58,338 nt of DNA from Anaerolineae bacterium (GTDB taxonomy: Bacteria; Chloroflexota; Anaerolineae; Anaerolineales; E44-bin32): assembly GCA_011174825.1 (NCBI GenBank), contig DUEZ01000064.1, forward strand, positions 93,811 through 152,148, read 5' to 3'. Below are positions 1-7,312 of the stretch, in pieces. Made by a program: the position numbers and the translations under genes. Below the pieces are notes generated by a model. That model saw only the letters and a list, made by a program, of their open reading frames with translations. It was not told the DNA's origin and made no database searches. How positions within the stretch are numbered: position 1 is the first letter of the stretch; the number at the start of each line of letters is the position of its first letter.

Positions 1-108
1 TCTCAGAGAAGCTTTAACCCAATCGGACCGCTTTGATTAAAAAGAAACCAGGAACTACAAAGTGGCTTAACTTTCACAATAAATGGAAGGGAGCCCGCGT
101 TTATAACC

Positions 109-1140
109 TTACAACCCTTCCAAGATTTCTCTCACCAAGCCCGGTCCTCGATAGACGAGCCCGGTATAAATCTGGATCAGCGTCGCCCCAGCCTCAAGTT
201 TTTCACGGGCATCCTCTACGGAGAATATCCCACCCACACCTACAATGGGTAGCCCGCCACCGCTTAGTTGATAGATTTGGCGCACCATCTCCGTCGAGCG
301 CTCTCTGAGCGGCACCCCGCTCAGGCCTCCCGTCTCTTCACGATAGGATGAGGACAATGCCGATCGATCGACGGTGGTATTGGTTGCAATGATGCCGTCC
401 ATCCCAGTCCCCTGCACGACAGCAACGGCGTCCTCTAGTTCGTCATCATTTAGATCCGGCGAGAGTTTGACCAAGATCGGGACCCTCCGTCTCCCTGTAG
501 CCTCCAAATCAGACCTGGCGGAAGAAAGGGCTCCCAAAAGATCCTCCAGATACTCCCTCGCCTGCAAGCGACGAAGCCCGATCGTGTTCGGCGACGAGAT
601 ATTGATCGCTAGGTAGTCCGCTACAGGGTAAAAAATCCTCAACAAAGTCAGGTAGTCCTCCGACGCCTTAATAAGCGGTGTGTCCATGCCTTTACCAATG
701 TTGACCCCTAACACAACACCTGGTAGGCGTCCCCCACTTTGTAATCTGCGCAGCAAAGCTTCGGAGCCCGCATTTGGAAATCCCATGCGATTGATCAAAG
801 CCCGGTCCTGAGGCAAACGAAAAACACGTGGCCGGGGATTTCCCACCTGTGAATGTGGGGTGACGGTGCCTAACTCCAAATGCCCAAAGCCCAAACATGC
901 CAAGCCACGGAAAGCACGACCGTCCTTGTCGTACCCGGCTGCCATTCCAACGGGATTCGGAAAATCCAATCCAAAGGCATGAACACGTAAATCCGACTTC
1001 TCTAAAGAGAAAACCCGCCACATCCAAGCCCGAACGGGTGGCAGTGCCCCTGACAACTCCAGGATCCGTAACGTCAACTGATGAGCCCTCTCGGGATCGA
1101 GTTTGAAGATCAAAGGTCGAATAGATTTGTAATTAGGCAT
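109..1140 (-). CDS. pyrD: Dihydroorotate dehydrogenase (quinone), class 2
   Basis: A 343-residue protein of normal class 2 length. It oxidises dihydroorotate to orotate with FMN and passes electrons to membrane quinone, the fourth step of UMP synthesis. Visible signatures are the FMN-site AAGYDKDG (residues 68-74 region), the stretch LELGTVTPHSQVGNPRPR (88-105), and NISSPNT (180-186), which holds the catalytic serine of class 2 enzymes. The N-terminal ~45 residues resemble the membrane-associating helices of this class. It is the last gene of the pyr run, 62 bp after the EamA transporter, and the gap is filled by a hairpin repeat. The ATG at 1140 has no clear ribosome site. Bases 1-108, downstream, hold no gene I can support. 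Confidence 0.95.
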   Translation of the reverse strand: MPNYKSIRPLIFKLDPERAHQLTLRILELSGALPPVRAWMWRVFSLEKSDLRVHAFGLDFPNPVGMAAGYDKDGRAFRGLACLGFGHLELGTVTPHSQVGNPRPRVFRLPQDRALINRMGFPNAGSEALLRRLQSGGRLPGVVLGVNIGKGMDTPLIKASEDYLTLLRIFYPVADYLAINISSPNTIGLRRLQAREYLEDLLGALSSARSDLEATGRRRVPILVKLSPDLNDDELEDAVAVVQGTGMDGIIATNTTVDRSALSSSYREETGGLSGVPLRERSTEMVRQIYQLSGGGLPIVGVGGIFSVEDAREKLEAGATLIQIYTGLVYRGPGLVREILEGL

Positions 1141-1152
1141 GTCGTGTAATAA

Positions 1153-1226
1153 GGGACCGGGGATTAGGGATCAGGGATCAGTGGATGTTCAACGCCTAAT
1201 TCCTAGTCCCCAATCCCTGATCCCTT
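1153..1226. repeat. GGGATCAGGG-type hairpin repeat
   Basis: Arrays of GGGATTAGGGATCAGGG on one side and the complementary words on the other form an imperfect hairpin around a loop with ATTCAACGCC-like sequence. The loop matches that of the copy at 3699-3763, so these are copies of one element rather than chance simple repeats. It fills the gap between the EamA gene and pyrD and supplies the end of the EamA reading frame. Confidence 0.8.
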
Positions 1227-2120
1227 CCCATCATCCCGACGCGCAAGTTGAACAATCACTGCGCCCAACCCTGCGATGACTAATCCAATGATTTCCTTCA
1301 AGTTGATCCTTTCACCAAGAAATAGCACAGCCAGGACAGGAATTTGTATCAACATCGTATTGTTGATGATGCTCGACTCCATCGCTGAGAGTGTTCGTAG
1401 GGTACGGTTCCACAGCGTAAAGGCGAAAGCCGTGTTGACCACCGCCAGCCAAGTAATAATGGCCCAATTGGTCAGCGTAAGTTGAGGTAAACCCTGAAAT
1501 TGTATCCCGATCGTTAAGAGGACAAAGGCTCCAACACCCATGCTTACCAGTGTCACCTGAATGGGCTCGAGGTCTCGTTGACGATTAATCTCCCGTCCCA
1601 GGATCGAAGATGCTGAATTTGCAAGTAGACCTACCACAGCAGCGGTGATACCAATGATCTGGCCAGCAGGGAAAGAGACAGGATAGAAATAAACCACCGC
1701 TCCAAGCAATGCGATCCAGATCCCCACCCATTGAAGGACTGTGGGACGCTCACCGAGGACTGGGATTCCCATCATCGCAACAAAGATGGATGTGAGACTA
1801 AACAATAGATTTACCGAAACTGCTGGTAAGTAATTCAACGCCAGGAAATTGCCCCCTTGTGTCAACGTGTAAAACAACAAGCCAAGGGTGATCAATCGAA
1901 ACCATATATGACGACGGATGCCGCGCAAACTGCGGATGTGTCCACCGCGAGTAGCCAGGATCAACAACACCAAAAATGCCAACCCATAACGTATACCTGC
2001 AAAAGTGAGCGCGGGTATCTCGCGCAAGCCGATCTTGACCAACACATAGGAGGTAGACCAGAGGAAGGTTACAAGTAGAGCTTGAAGAGCAGTTGTGCGG
2101 TGTGAGGGCAATGATTTCAT
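1203..2120 (-). CDS. EamA/DMT-family transporter
   Basis: About 305 residues with roughly ten hydrophobic segments arranged as two EamA repeats, the usual length for drug/metabolite transporters. I place the start at the ATG at 2120 (MKSLPSHRTT). The upstream in-frame extension to 2276 only translates the GGGATC repeat and overlaps pyrFE. It lies between pyrFE and pyrD in the same direction, so it is probably co-transcribed with pyrimidine genes. A role in nucleobase or intermediate transport is a guess from position only, since EamA substrates cannot be read from sequence. The last residues (GIGD, then stop) come from the repeat, as they do in PyrFE. Confidence 0.85.
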   Translation of the reverse strand: MKSLPSHRTTALQALLVTFLWSTSYVLVKIGLREIPALTFAGIRYGLAFLVLLILATRGGHIRSLRGIRRHIWFRLITLGLLFYTLTQGGNFLALNYLPAVSVNLLFSLTSIFVAMMGIPVLGERPTVLQWVGIWIALLGAVVYFYPVSFPAGQIIGITAAVVGLLANSASSILGREINRQRDLEPIQVTLVSMGVGAFVLLTIGIQFQGLPQLTLTNWAIITWLAVVNTAFAFTLWNRTLRTLSAMESSIINNTMLIQIPVLAVLFLGERINLKEIIGLVIAGLGAVIVQLARRDDGKGSGIGD

Positions 2121-2140
2121 CAAGTCAATCACATATGAGT

Positions 2141-2281
2141 GGGATCGGGGATTAGGGATCAGGAAAGGATGGCCACCAGGGCACCTGGGCTGATCATTCC
2201 TGATCTTAGAGACGCCCGGGTGCCCTGGTGCCCATGCGCCTTGGTGCCCCATCAGTCCCTGATCCCTAATCCCCAATCCCT
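2141..2281. repeat. Composite hairpin repeat (GGGATC and GGCACC words)
   Basis: The outer part has GGGATCGGGGATTAGGGATC on the left and its complement on the right (about 2257-2281). The inner part has GGCCACCAGGGCACC against GGTGCCCTGGTGCCC-like words. It is an imperfect long inverted repeat between pyrFE and the EamA gene, and its right arm encodes the last residues and stop of pyrFE. Confidence 0.8.
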
Positions 2282-3675
2282 AAGAACTTCTTTACCTCAT
2301 CTGCTTGCTGCTGAGACACCTTTCCGGCTCCGGCCCAATGTTCGATCAATTGCGACAAGGTGAACACCGCATGCAATCGGTAGCCTGCTTCAGCGAGGTC
2401 CTGCGTAGCCCCTCCTTGACGATCGATCAGCACTACCACGTCATTTACCTCCAGGCCAGCAGCTTGCAGGCGTTCGATCGCTTCGAACTTGCTGCCGCCA
2501 GTGGTCGCCAAATCATCGATCAAAACGACCCTCTCACCCCGCTCAAAACCACCTTCAACCGCAGATCCCATGCCGTAGTCTTTGATCTCCTTACGTGGGT
2601 AGACCATCGGTCGACCGGTTTGCAGGGAAATGGCGGTTGCGATGGGCAAGGCAGCATAGGGCAGAGCAGCCAGCCGATCATAGCGCAAGCTCTTGAGAAC
2701 GGGGAGATAAGCGCTTGCGACACGCATCAGCAGGGTGGGTCGAGAGGCCAAAAGCCGCAAATCGATATAGATTGGCGACTTCACCCCGGATTTGAGCGTG
2801 AATTGGCCAAAGCGAACACAATCGGCTTCCAGCAACGCATCAGCCAGCGCGGTGAGGTGTGATGACAGAACAGGGACAGGTACTTCACTCAAGGAACTAC
2901 GAACGCTGTTAATCATCTCCTTGAGTCGAATGGCCTCGACGCGCGGATCTTCCGCCTTGGCAATCCCACGCGACACCGGTATGACCATCCCGAGCCCGTC
3001 CTCTCGTAATCCCGCTCGCAGCACCGCCTCGAGGTCTCCACCTTGAGCGCCGACTCCCGGTGCAAGGAGCCAAATATCAGGAACTGCCCGACGTACCTCC
3101 GTCAACGCAACCGGATCGGTTGCGCCTACGACCAGGCCCAAGTTGTCCGCTGTGTTCCATGCAGAAGCTATCCGAGCGAGCCGTAGATAGAGCGGCTCGA
3201 TCCCCTCGATGCTGAGCACTTGGAGATCATCGGCTCCAGGATTGGATGTTTTACAAAGAAGAAAGACCCCTCGTTCCGGATCGGCGAGAAATGGTTCTAA
3301 GCTATCTCTTCCCAAGTAAGGGCTTAGGGTGACCGCATCCGCACCTAGCGTCTCGAACACGGCCCGGCTGTACGCGTGACTGGTGGAGGCAATGTCACCA
3401 CGCTTGGCATCGAGAATAACCGGGATACCCTCGGGCACCGCTGCGATCACCTCTCGTAAGGCTGTCCATCCCTCAGCACCGAAGACCTCAAAGAAAGCGC
3501 TGTTGGGCTTGAAAGCACAAGCTTGATCGGCCGTCGCCTCGATCAAGCCCCAGCAGAAGTCACGGGCCTCTTCAGCCGTCGAGCGACGGAGAAATTCTGG
3601 GTGAGGATCGAGGCCGATGCAGAGGAGGGAATCAGCTTCTTGAATTCGATTGGTGAGATAATCGAAAAACGACAT
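2266..3675 (-). CDS. pyrFE: Bifunctional orotidine-5'-phosphate decarboxylase / orotate phosphoribosyltransferase
   Basis: A 469-residue fusion that catalyses the last two steps of UMP synthesis. Residues 1 to ~270 are a type 2 OMP decarboxylase with DAKRGDI at 89-95, which holds the catalytic Asp/Lys pair. Residues ~275-469 are orotate phosphoribosyltransferase, with the PRPP-binding motif VVLIDDLATTGGS starting near 383. The domain order (decarboxylase first) is opposite to animal UMP synthase. The ATG at 3675 follows AGGGAG. The final residues LGIGD and the TAG stop are read from the intergenic GGGATTGGGGATTAG repeat, so the native C-terminus may have been altered by that element. Confidence 0.95.
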   Translation of the reverse strand: MSFFDYLTNRIQEADSLLCIGLDPHPEFLRRSTAEEARDFCWGLIEATADQACAFKPNSAFFEVFGAEGWTALREVIAAVPEGIPVILDAKRGDIASTSHAYSRAVFETLGADAVTLSPYLGRDSLEPFLADPERGVFLLCKTSNPGADDLQVLSIEGIEPLYLRLARIASAWNTADNLGLVVGATDPVALTEVRRAVPDIWLLAPGVGAQGGDLEAVLRAGLREDGLGMVIPVSRGIAKAEDPRVEAIRLKEMINSVRSSLSEVPVPVLSSHLTALADALLEADCVRFGQFTLKSGVKSPIYIDLRLLASRPTLLMRVASAYLPVLKSLRYDRLAALPYAALPIATAISLQTGRPMVYPRKEIKDYGMGSAVEGGFERGERVVLIDDLATTGGSKFEAIERLQAAGLEVNDVVVLIDRQGGATQDLAEAGYRLHAVFTLSQLIEHWAGAGKVSQQQADEVKKFLGIGD

Positions 3676-3698
3676 AGCACTCCCTAAAGTTGCTCATA

Positions 3699-3763
3699 GG
3701 GATCAGGGATCGGGGATCAGTGGGCATTCAACGCCTAATCCCTGATCCCCGATCCCTGATCCC
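3699..3763. repeat. Perfect 22-bp inverted repeat, GGGATCAGGG family
   Basis: The left arm at 3699-3720 is exactly complementary to the right arm at 3742-3763, with a 21-base loop (3721-3741). It lies between pyrB and pyrFE. There is no T-run, so it is not an obvious intrinsic terminator. A REP-like role in RNA stability is possible. Confidence 0.9.
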
Positions 3764-3770
3764 TTCTCCC

Positions 3771-4769
3771 TCATGCCTTTCCCAATACCATCGCCAACAA
3801 AGCCATCCGCACATAAAGACCGTATTCCATCTGACGGAAGTAAGCCGCTCGTGGATCTGAGTCGAGCTCTAAACTGATCTCTCCCACGCGAGGCAGTGGA
3901 TGCATCACGATCATCTCATCCTTAGCAGCTTGGAGCGTTTCCGGAGTGATCATAAAAGCTCCCTTCGCCTGTTCATACTCAGATAAATCCTCGAAACGCT
4001 CTTTTTGCACGCGTGTGACATACAAAACGTCTGTTTCCGCCAGTACCGGCTCGAGTGTCGTGTACTCTTTCTGCGAGACGCCTTTGGCAGCAAGCTCCTC
4101 GATCAACTCAGAAGGCATGCGAAGAATATCTGGCGAAACGTAATTCAACCTCACGACGAATAGGGACAGCAAACGGGCCAAAGAATGGACCGTACGACCA
4201 TACTTCAGATCACCAAGCATCGTCACCGTCAGTCCGTCCACCCTCCTCAACTCTTCCTCAATCGTAAAGAGGTCGAGCAACGCCTGGGTCGGATGCTCGC
4301 CAATGCCATCGCCACCGTTGATGATGGGCTTGCGAGCGTATTCTGCGGCCAGTTTCGCCGAACCGACCTCCGGGTGCCTGATCACAATCACATCAGCGTA
4401 GCATTCCAGCGTGCGGATTGTGTCGGGTAAGGACTCCCCCTTAGCAACCGAAGAGTAGGTTACCTCGCTGATGGGTATCACACTTCCACCAAGACGCTCC
4501 ATTGCTGACAGGAAAGACGACGAAGTGCGGGTGGAAGGCTCATAAAACAAGTTGGCTAAGATCTTCCCTTTAAGCAAGTCAAAGGTGCCGACGCGCTCTA
4601 CCATCGCTCGCATCTCCTTGGCAACCCCGAAGATGTATTCCAGATCATCTCGTCTAAATTGGGAGACGGAAATGATGTCCTTACCATAGAAAGGAGCCTC
4701 GCGATGGTCACCGAGGGGAAGATGGGGACTGTGTACGCGTCGTTGATTGGGGGGGACAAAAGCTGCCAT
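3771..4769 (-). CDS. pyrB: Aspartate carbamoyltransferase catalytic subunit
   Basis: A 332-residue enzyme that joins carbamoyl phosphate to aspartate, the committed step of pyrimidine synthesis. The carbamoyl-phosphate loop [10 protein letters not shown] (77-86) and the late HPLPR motif (near 280) are present. No regulatory subunit pyrI is visible nearby, so allosteric control of the E. coli type is not supported here. The start ATG at 4769 has a strong AGGAGG, which lies in the 3' end of pyrC. The stop of pyrC is only 9 bp upstream, which indicates one operon. Confidence 0.95.
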   Translation of the reverse strand: MAAFVPPNQRRVHSPHLPLGDHREAPFYGKDIISVSQFRRDDLEYIFGVAKEMRAMVERVGTFDLLKGKILANLFYEPSTRTSSSFLSAMERLGGSVIPISEVTYSSVAKGESLPDTIRTLECYADVIVIRHPEVGSAKLAAEYARKPIINGGDGIGEHPTQALLDLFTIEEELRRVDGLTVTMLGDLKYGRTVHSLARLLSLFVVRLNYVSPDILRMPSELIEELAAKGVSQKEYTTLEPVLAETDVLYVTRVQKERFEDLSEYEQAKGAFMITPETLQAAKDEMIVMHPLPRVGEISLELDSDPRAAYFRQMEYGLYVRMALLAMVLGKA

Positions 4770-4778
4770 AGATACCTC

Positions 4779-5855
4779 CTATTTGATCTGTTGGTGTGTA
4801 ACAGAGGATAAGTCTTTGCCATATCCTGGCGGGACAAGGATCTCGCCATCGGCATACGCTAGTTTGTTACGCAAGGTCACGCGGCGTACCTGACCCTGCA
4901 AACGCATACCCTCAAAGGGTGTCCAATCGCAGCGTGTGTGCATCCCTGATGAGCGCACCTCCCAGACTGCGTCGAGGTCGATTTCAACAAAAGTCTCATG
5001 CTGCTCTGGCAATCCGAAGATTCGCCGCGGGTTGGTATGGCTGCGGATGATCAAGTCATCGAGCGTCAACCGACCTTCGCTCACGGCGGTAAGAAGCAAT
5101 CCCAGCGCAGTTTCCAGGCCAGGGAAGCCAGGAGGGGGGTCCTCCCCGTCCTTCTCAGATCGGGTATGGGGAGCATGATCCGTCGCAAAACAATCAACCA
5201 CATCTAGATTGGCCCACAATGCATCTCTATCTGCAGCGGTCGCTAAGCGCGGACGCACCTCCCCTCGCCCGGCTCCCAATTTCGGCACATCATCCTCCGT
5301 CAGGAACAGGTGATGCGGAGTGACTTCACAGGTCACGGGCAAACCGATCTCCTTTGTTTTCCGGATGAGGGCAATCTCATCCTTCCGGCTTACATGACAA
5401 ACATGCAAGGGTCGTTCATATAAAGTGGCGATGAGAAGTGCTGCAGCCAGACTGCGTCCCTCAGCGTGAACCGCGACAGGGCGATCGGCGGGCCAGTTGC
5501 CGATATGGTCTCGGAGCACAGCTAAGCCCTCCAAGCGGAGTGGGCCGTAGGTTTGATCGAGATACATCTTCAGACCACAAGCTTGTGATGCCAGGCTGGA
5601 AACGGTCGCGACGTTATCGGCACCAGCGCCGAGAAAGATGCCGTAGTCACATCGAGCCTTGGACTTGGCCGCAGCTTGAGCCTGCTTCAAGCTGGGCTCA
5701 TCTGTCAGAGGCGGTTGGGTATTGGGCATCACCAACACAGCGGTGAAGCCCCCCGCAAGCGCCGCAGCAGTGCCGCTATCGAAGTCCTCCTTATGGGTAG
5801 CGCCCGGTTCGCGTAAATGGACATGGGGGTCGATCAAACCAGGAAGACGTATCAC
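4779..5855 (-). CDS. pyrC: Dihydroorotase, short (CAD-like) form
   Basis: Zinc amidohydrolase that cyclises carbamoyl aspartate to dihydroorotate. I choose the GTG at 5855 because GAGGTG sits just upstream and the family start is close to the metal motif. The longer frame from the ATG at 5915 would begin inside a terminator hairpin. From this start the protein is 358 residues. Zinc-ligand DPHVHLREPG is at residues 9-18, and TDHAPH is in the second half. It is shorter than typical class I enzymes (~420 residues) and close to the dihydroorotase domain of CAD. It is the first gene of the pyr operon and is preceded by an attenuator-like leader. Confidence 0.92.
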   Translation of the reverse strand: MIRLPGLIDPHVHLREPGATHKEDFDSGTAAALAGGFTAVLVMPNTQPPLTDEPSLKQAQAAAKSKARCDYGIFLGAGADNVATVSSLASQACGLKMYLDQTYGPLRLEGLAVLRDHIGNWPADRPVAVHAEGRSLAAALLIATLYERPLHVCHVSRKDEIALIRKTKEIGLPVTCEVTPHHLFLTEDDVPKLGAGRGEVRPRLATAADRDALWANLDVVDCFATDHAPHTRSEKDGEDPPPGFPGLETALGLLLTAVSEGRLTLDDLIIRSHTNPRRIFGLPEQHETFVEIDLDAVWEVRSSGMHTRCDWTPFEGMRLQGQVRRVTLRNKLAYADGEILVPPGYGKDLSSVTHQQIK

Positions 5856-6001
5856 TCTACACCTCGGCCTTGAGCCAGCGTCAATTGGCAAAAAAAGAGA
5901 GCCGAACGGCTCCATTGAAGGTGGTGATAAAACGCCCGCCGGGAGGTGTGAACCTCTGGGCGGGCGTATATGGGCGTTGAAGCAATTTTTCTACCAGGCA
6001 T
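5852..6001 (-). CDS. Possible 49-codon leader peptide of the pyr operon
   Basis: An ATG at 6001 in the leader RNA opens a 49-codon frame. It runs through both leader hairpins, including the T-run of the terminator, and stops at a TGA that overlaps the GTG start of pyrC (GTGA). This geometry recalls the E. coli pyrBI leader peptide, whose translation prevents termination when UTP is low. The ribosome site is weak (GAG about 9 bases upstream). The frame may be fortuitous. Confidence 0.35.
   Translation of the reverse strand: MPGRKIASTPIYARPEVHTSRRAFYHHLQWSRSALFFCQLTLAQGRGVE
5891..5912 (-). terminator. Intrinsic terminator in the pyrC leader
   Basis: On the minus strand GAGCC-GTTC-GGCTC (5912-5899) is followed by TC and seven T residues (5897-5891). 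This is a standard Rho-independent terminator, placed downstream of the pyr promoter and only about 35 bp before the pyrC start, so it can act as an attenuator. Confidence 0.8.
5933..5966 (-). promoter_or_regulatory. GC-rich leader hairpin upstream of the pyrC terminator
   Basis: CGCCCGCC (5966-5959 in transcript order) pairs with GGCGGGCG (5940-5933) around an inner AGAGGT-TCAC-ACCTCC helix, and TTTTATC follows. It sits between the promoter and the T-run terminator, where an anti-antiterminator or PyrR-binding element would be expected. The inner AGAGG only partly recalls PyrR-binding loops, so the binder is unknown. It could also be a second terminator. Confidence 0.6.
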
Positions 6002-6016
6002 AACACATTCTCAAAC

Positions 6017-6044
6017 ATTTTAGGACAAAGAAGACATCTGTCAA
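6017..6044 (-). promoter_or_regulatory. Promoter of the pyr operon
   Basis: On the minus strand TTGACA (6044-6039), a 16-bp spacer and TAAAAT (6022-6017). The predicted transcript starts near 6010 and has a ~155-base leader before the pyrC GTG. Confidence 0.8.
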
Positions 6045-6070
6045 GAGGCGCGAGGCTTAAAGAATTAGCA

Positions 6071-6134
6071 GGGATCAGGGATTGGGGATCAGGAAACAAC
6101 TTAGAAGAGTCCATCATCCTGATCCCTGATCCCT
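6071..6134. repeat. GGGATCAGGG-type hairpin repeat
   Basis: GGGATCAGGGATTGGGGATC on the left and the complementary TCCTGATCCCTGATCCC at 6118-6134. It lies between the DUF2812 gene and the pyr promoter. Confidence 0.8.
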
Positions 6135-6146
6135 TGTCCCTACCAT

Positions 6147-6680
6147 TCAGCGTCTTCGAAGCTGATTTATACGCATCAAGATTCGCACCATTGCATAAGC
6201 AAAAAAAATCAAAACGACCGCGCTGAATAATTTCATCACACTGAAAAAGGGGACTGATGAAGGATCCCCTATCCTGGTGAATAACACGATCATGATGGGA
6301 AGAAAGAGCGTGAGATAACCGAGCAGTCGGCGGTATCGCTGGATCTTGGATTCAGGATCGGTGTAGATCTGGTTCGCCCCCTCTACATCAGCCGGTTTGC
6401 GGAAGTACTGCCAACCCGCGAGCGACCCGAGGTGTTCCCAACCAGCGTCTCGGAAAAGTTGCATGTACTCATCCATATCGATCTTGGGCGTGGTGAAATC
6501 CAGTCGGTAGACCACGTCCTGAGGTTCCCCGTGGGTGAAGGTGTAGAACCCTGGCAATCCCAAGGCGGAGAGGTGCCATCCCTTTCTCGCCATGTCTCGC
6601 AACCATTCCTCCTCTTGATCATCTTGCCAGGCGAAAAACCACTTTAATCTTCGAAGCGTTTTCTTCTCCATCGCATTCAT
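6147..6680 (-). CDS. DUF2812 domain-containing membrane protein
   Basis: A 177-residue protein. Residues ~8-110 match the DUF2812 pattern (FFAWQDDQEEEWLRDMARKG, then a Phe/Tyr/Trp-rich beta domain). Residues ~120-172 contain two hydrophobic helices. Such proteins usually sit beside a PadR regulator and are thought to be its membrane target or sensor partner. Here padR is 13 bp upstream in the same transcript. The start ATG at 6680 has AAAGGGA overlapping the padR stop. The biochemical function is not known. Confidence 0.8.
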   Translation of the reverse strand: MNAMEKKTLRRLKWFFAWQDDQEEEWLRDMARKGWHLSALGLPGFYTFTHGEPQDVVYRLDFTTPKIDMDEYMQLFRDAGWEHLGSLAGWQYFRKPADVEGANQIYTDPESKIQRYRRLLGYLTLFLPIMIVLFTRIGDPSSVPFFSVMKLFSAVVLIFFAYAMVRILMRINQLRRR

Positions 6681-6693
6681 TTTTCATTCCCTT

Positions 6694-7023
6694 TCAGCCA
6701 AGTCTAGAAAGGAAATCAGATCCTAGCTTGGTCATGATCTGTAATCTCTGGATTTGCCCACGAAGCACCTGCATCCCCTTAGAGGTCAAGGCGTATACCT
6801 TACGGCGGTCCTCTTTCTTAACCATCCGGATCAAACCCCCCTCCTGAAGGGTGGAAAAGGCACCGTAGAGCGTACCCGGACCGACATCGACCATCCCCTC
6901 ACTGGTCTGCTTAACCTTCTGCATGACACCGTAGCCATGAAGAGGTTCATCAAGCGCCAGCATGATGTAATACGTGGCTTCGGTAAGCGGTAGATACTTT
7001 TGGATCTGTTTATCTTCGGGCAT
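6694..7023 (-). CDS. PadR-family transcriptional regulator
   Basis: About 109 residues. A winged-helix DNA-binding domain (YYIMLALDEPLHGYGVMQKV, GTLYGAFSTLQEGGLI) is followed by a short C-terminal helix, as in the small PadR-s2 subfamily. I prefer the ATG at 7023 (MPEDKQ) because AAGGATG lies 8 bases upstream. The ATG at 7032 abuts the same AAGG. It is co-transcribed with the DUF2812 gene. The promoter carries four regularly spaced copies of a short word and probably is its own operator. Confidence 0.88.
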   Translation of the reverse strand: MPEDKQIQKYLPLTEATYYIMLALDEPLHGYGVMQKVKQTSEGMVDVGPGTLYGAFSTLQEGGLIRMVKKEDRRKVYALTSKGMQVLRGQIQRLQIMTKLGSDFLSRLG

Positions 7024-7049
7024 GTGGTTCATCCTTATATATCAAGCAA

Positions 7050-7112
7050 CGTTATATCATTATCCGTTATATCGTTAAGCGTTATAATAGCACACGTTAT
7101 ATCGGATGTCAA
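7050..7112 (-). promoter_or_regulatory. padR promoter with four direct repeats at 15-bp period
   Basis: The promoter on the minus strand is TTGACA (7112-7107), a 17-bp spacer and TATTAT (7089-7084). On the plus strand the word CGTTATATC or its near copy CGTTATAAT begins at 7050, 7065, 7080 and 7095, exactly 15 bp apart. The copies cover the spacer, the -10 and the start region. I read this as a cooperative repressor-binding array, most likely for the PadR protein. That assignment is inference. Confidence 0.75.
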
Positions 7113-7120
7113 TATAGTTT

Positions 7121-7312
7121 TTGGGGATTTGGAATCAGGGATCAGGGATCGGGGATTAGGAATTGGGGATTAGGAATTGGGAACTGAGGGGCACCAAGTT
7201 ACTTTGGCACTAGGGGATCCGGTTTGATAATACCTTATTCTGGAGACCCTGGTGCCGAAGCGCCAAAGTTCCCATGCGCCTTGCTTCCCCCCGATCCCTA
7301 TTCCCCTGGAAA
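7121..7312. repeat. Composite hairpin repeat (GGGATT and GGCACC words)
   Basis: GGAATCAGGGATCAGGGATC-type arrays at 7127-7190, then GGGGCACCAAGTTACTTTGGCAC and a partly complementary right side (ACCCTGGTGCCGAAGCGCC to CCCGATCCCTATTCCC). It is another member of the composite family at 2141-2281. It lies between the PD-(D/E)XK gene and padR. Confidence 0.75.

Noticed and set aside
33..308. 91-codon plus-strand frame at the left end.
   Set aside because: It overlaps pyrD on the opposite strand and reads as shadow composition.
2121..2276. Longer EamA protein starting at 2276.
   Set aside because: The added residues translate the hairpin repeat and overlap pyrFE.
5856..5915. pyrC start at the ATG at 5915.
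   Set aside because: It lies within the terminator hairpin. The GTG at 5855 has a proper ribosome site and matches the family start.
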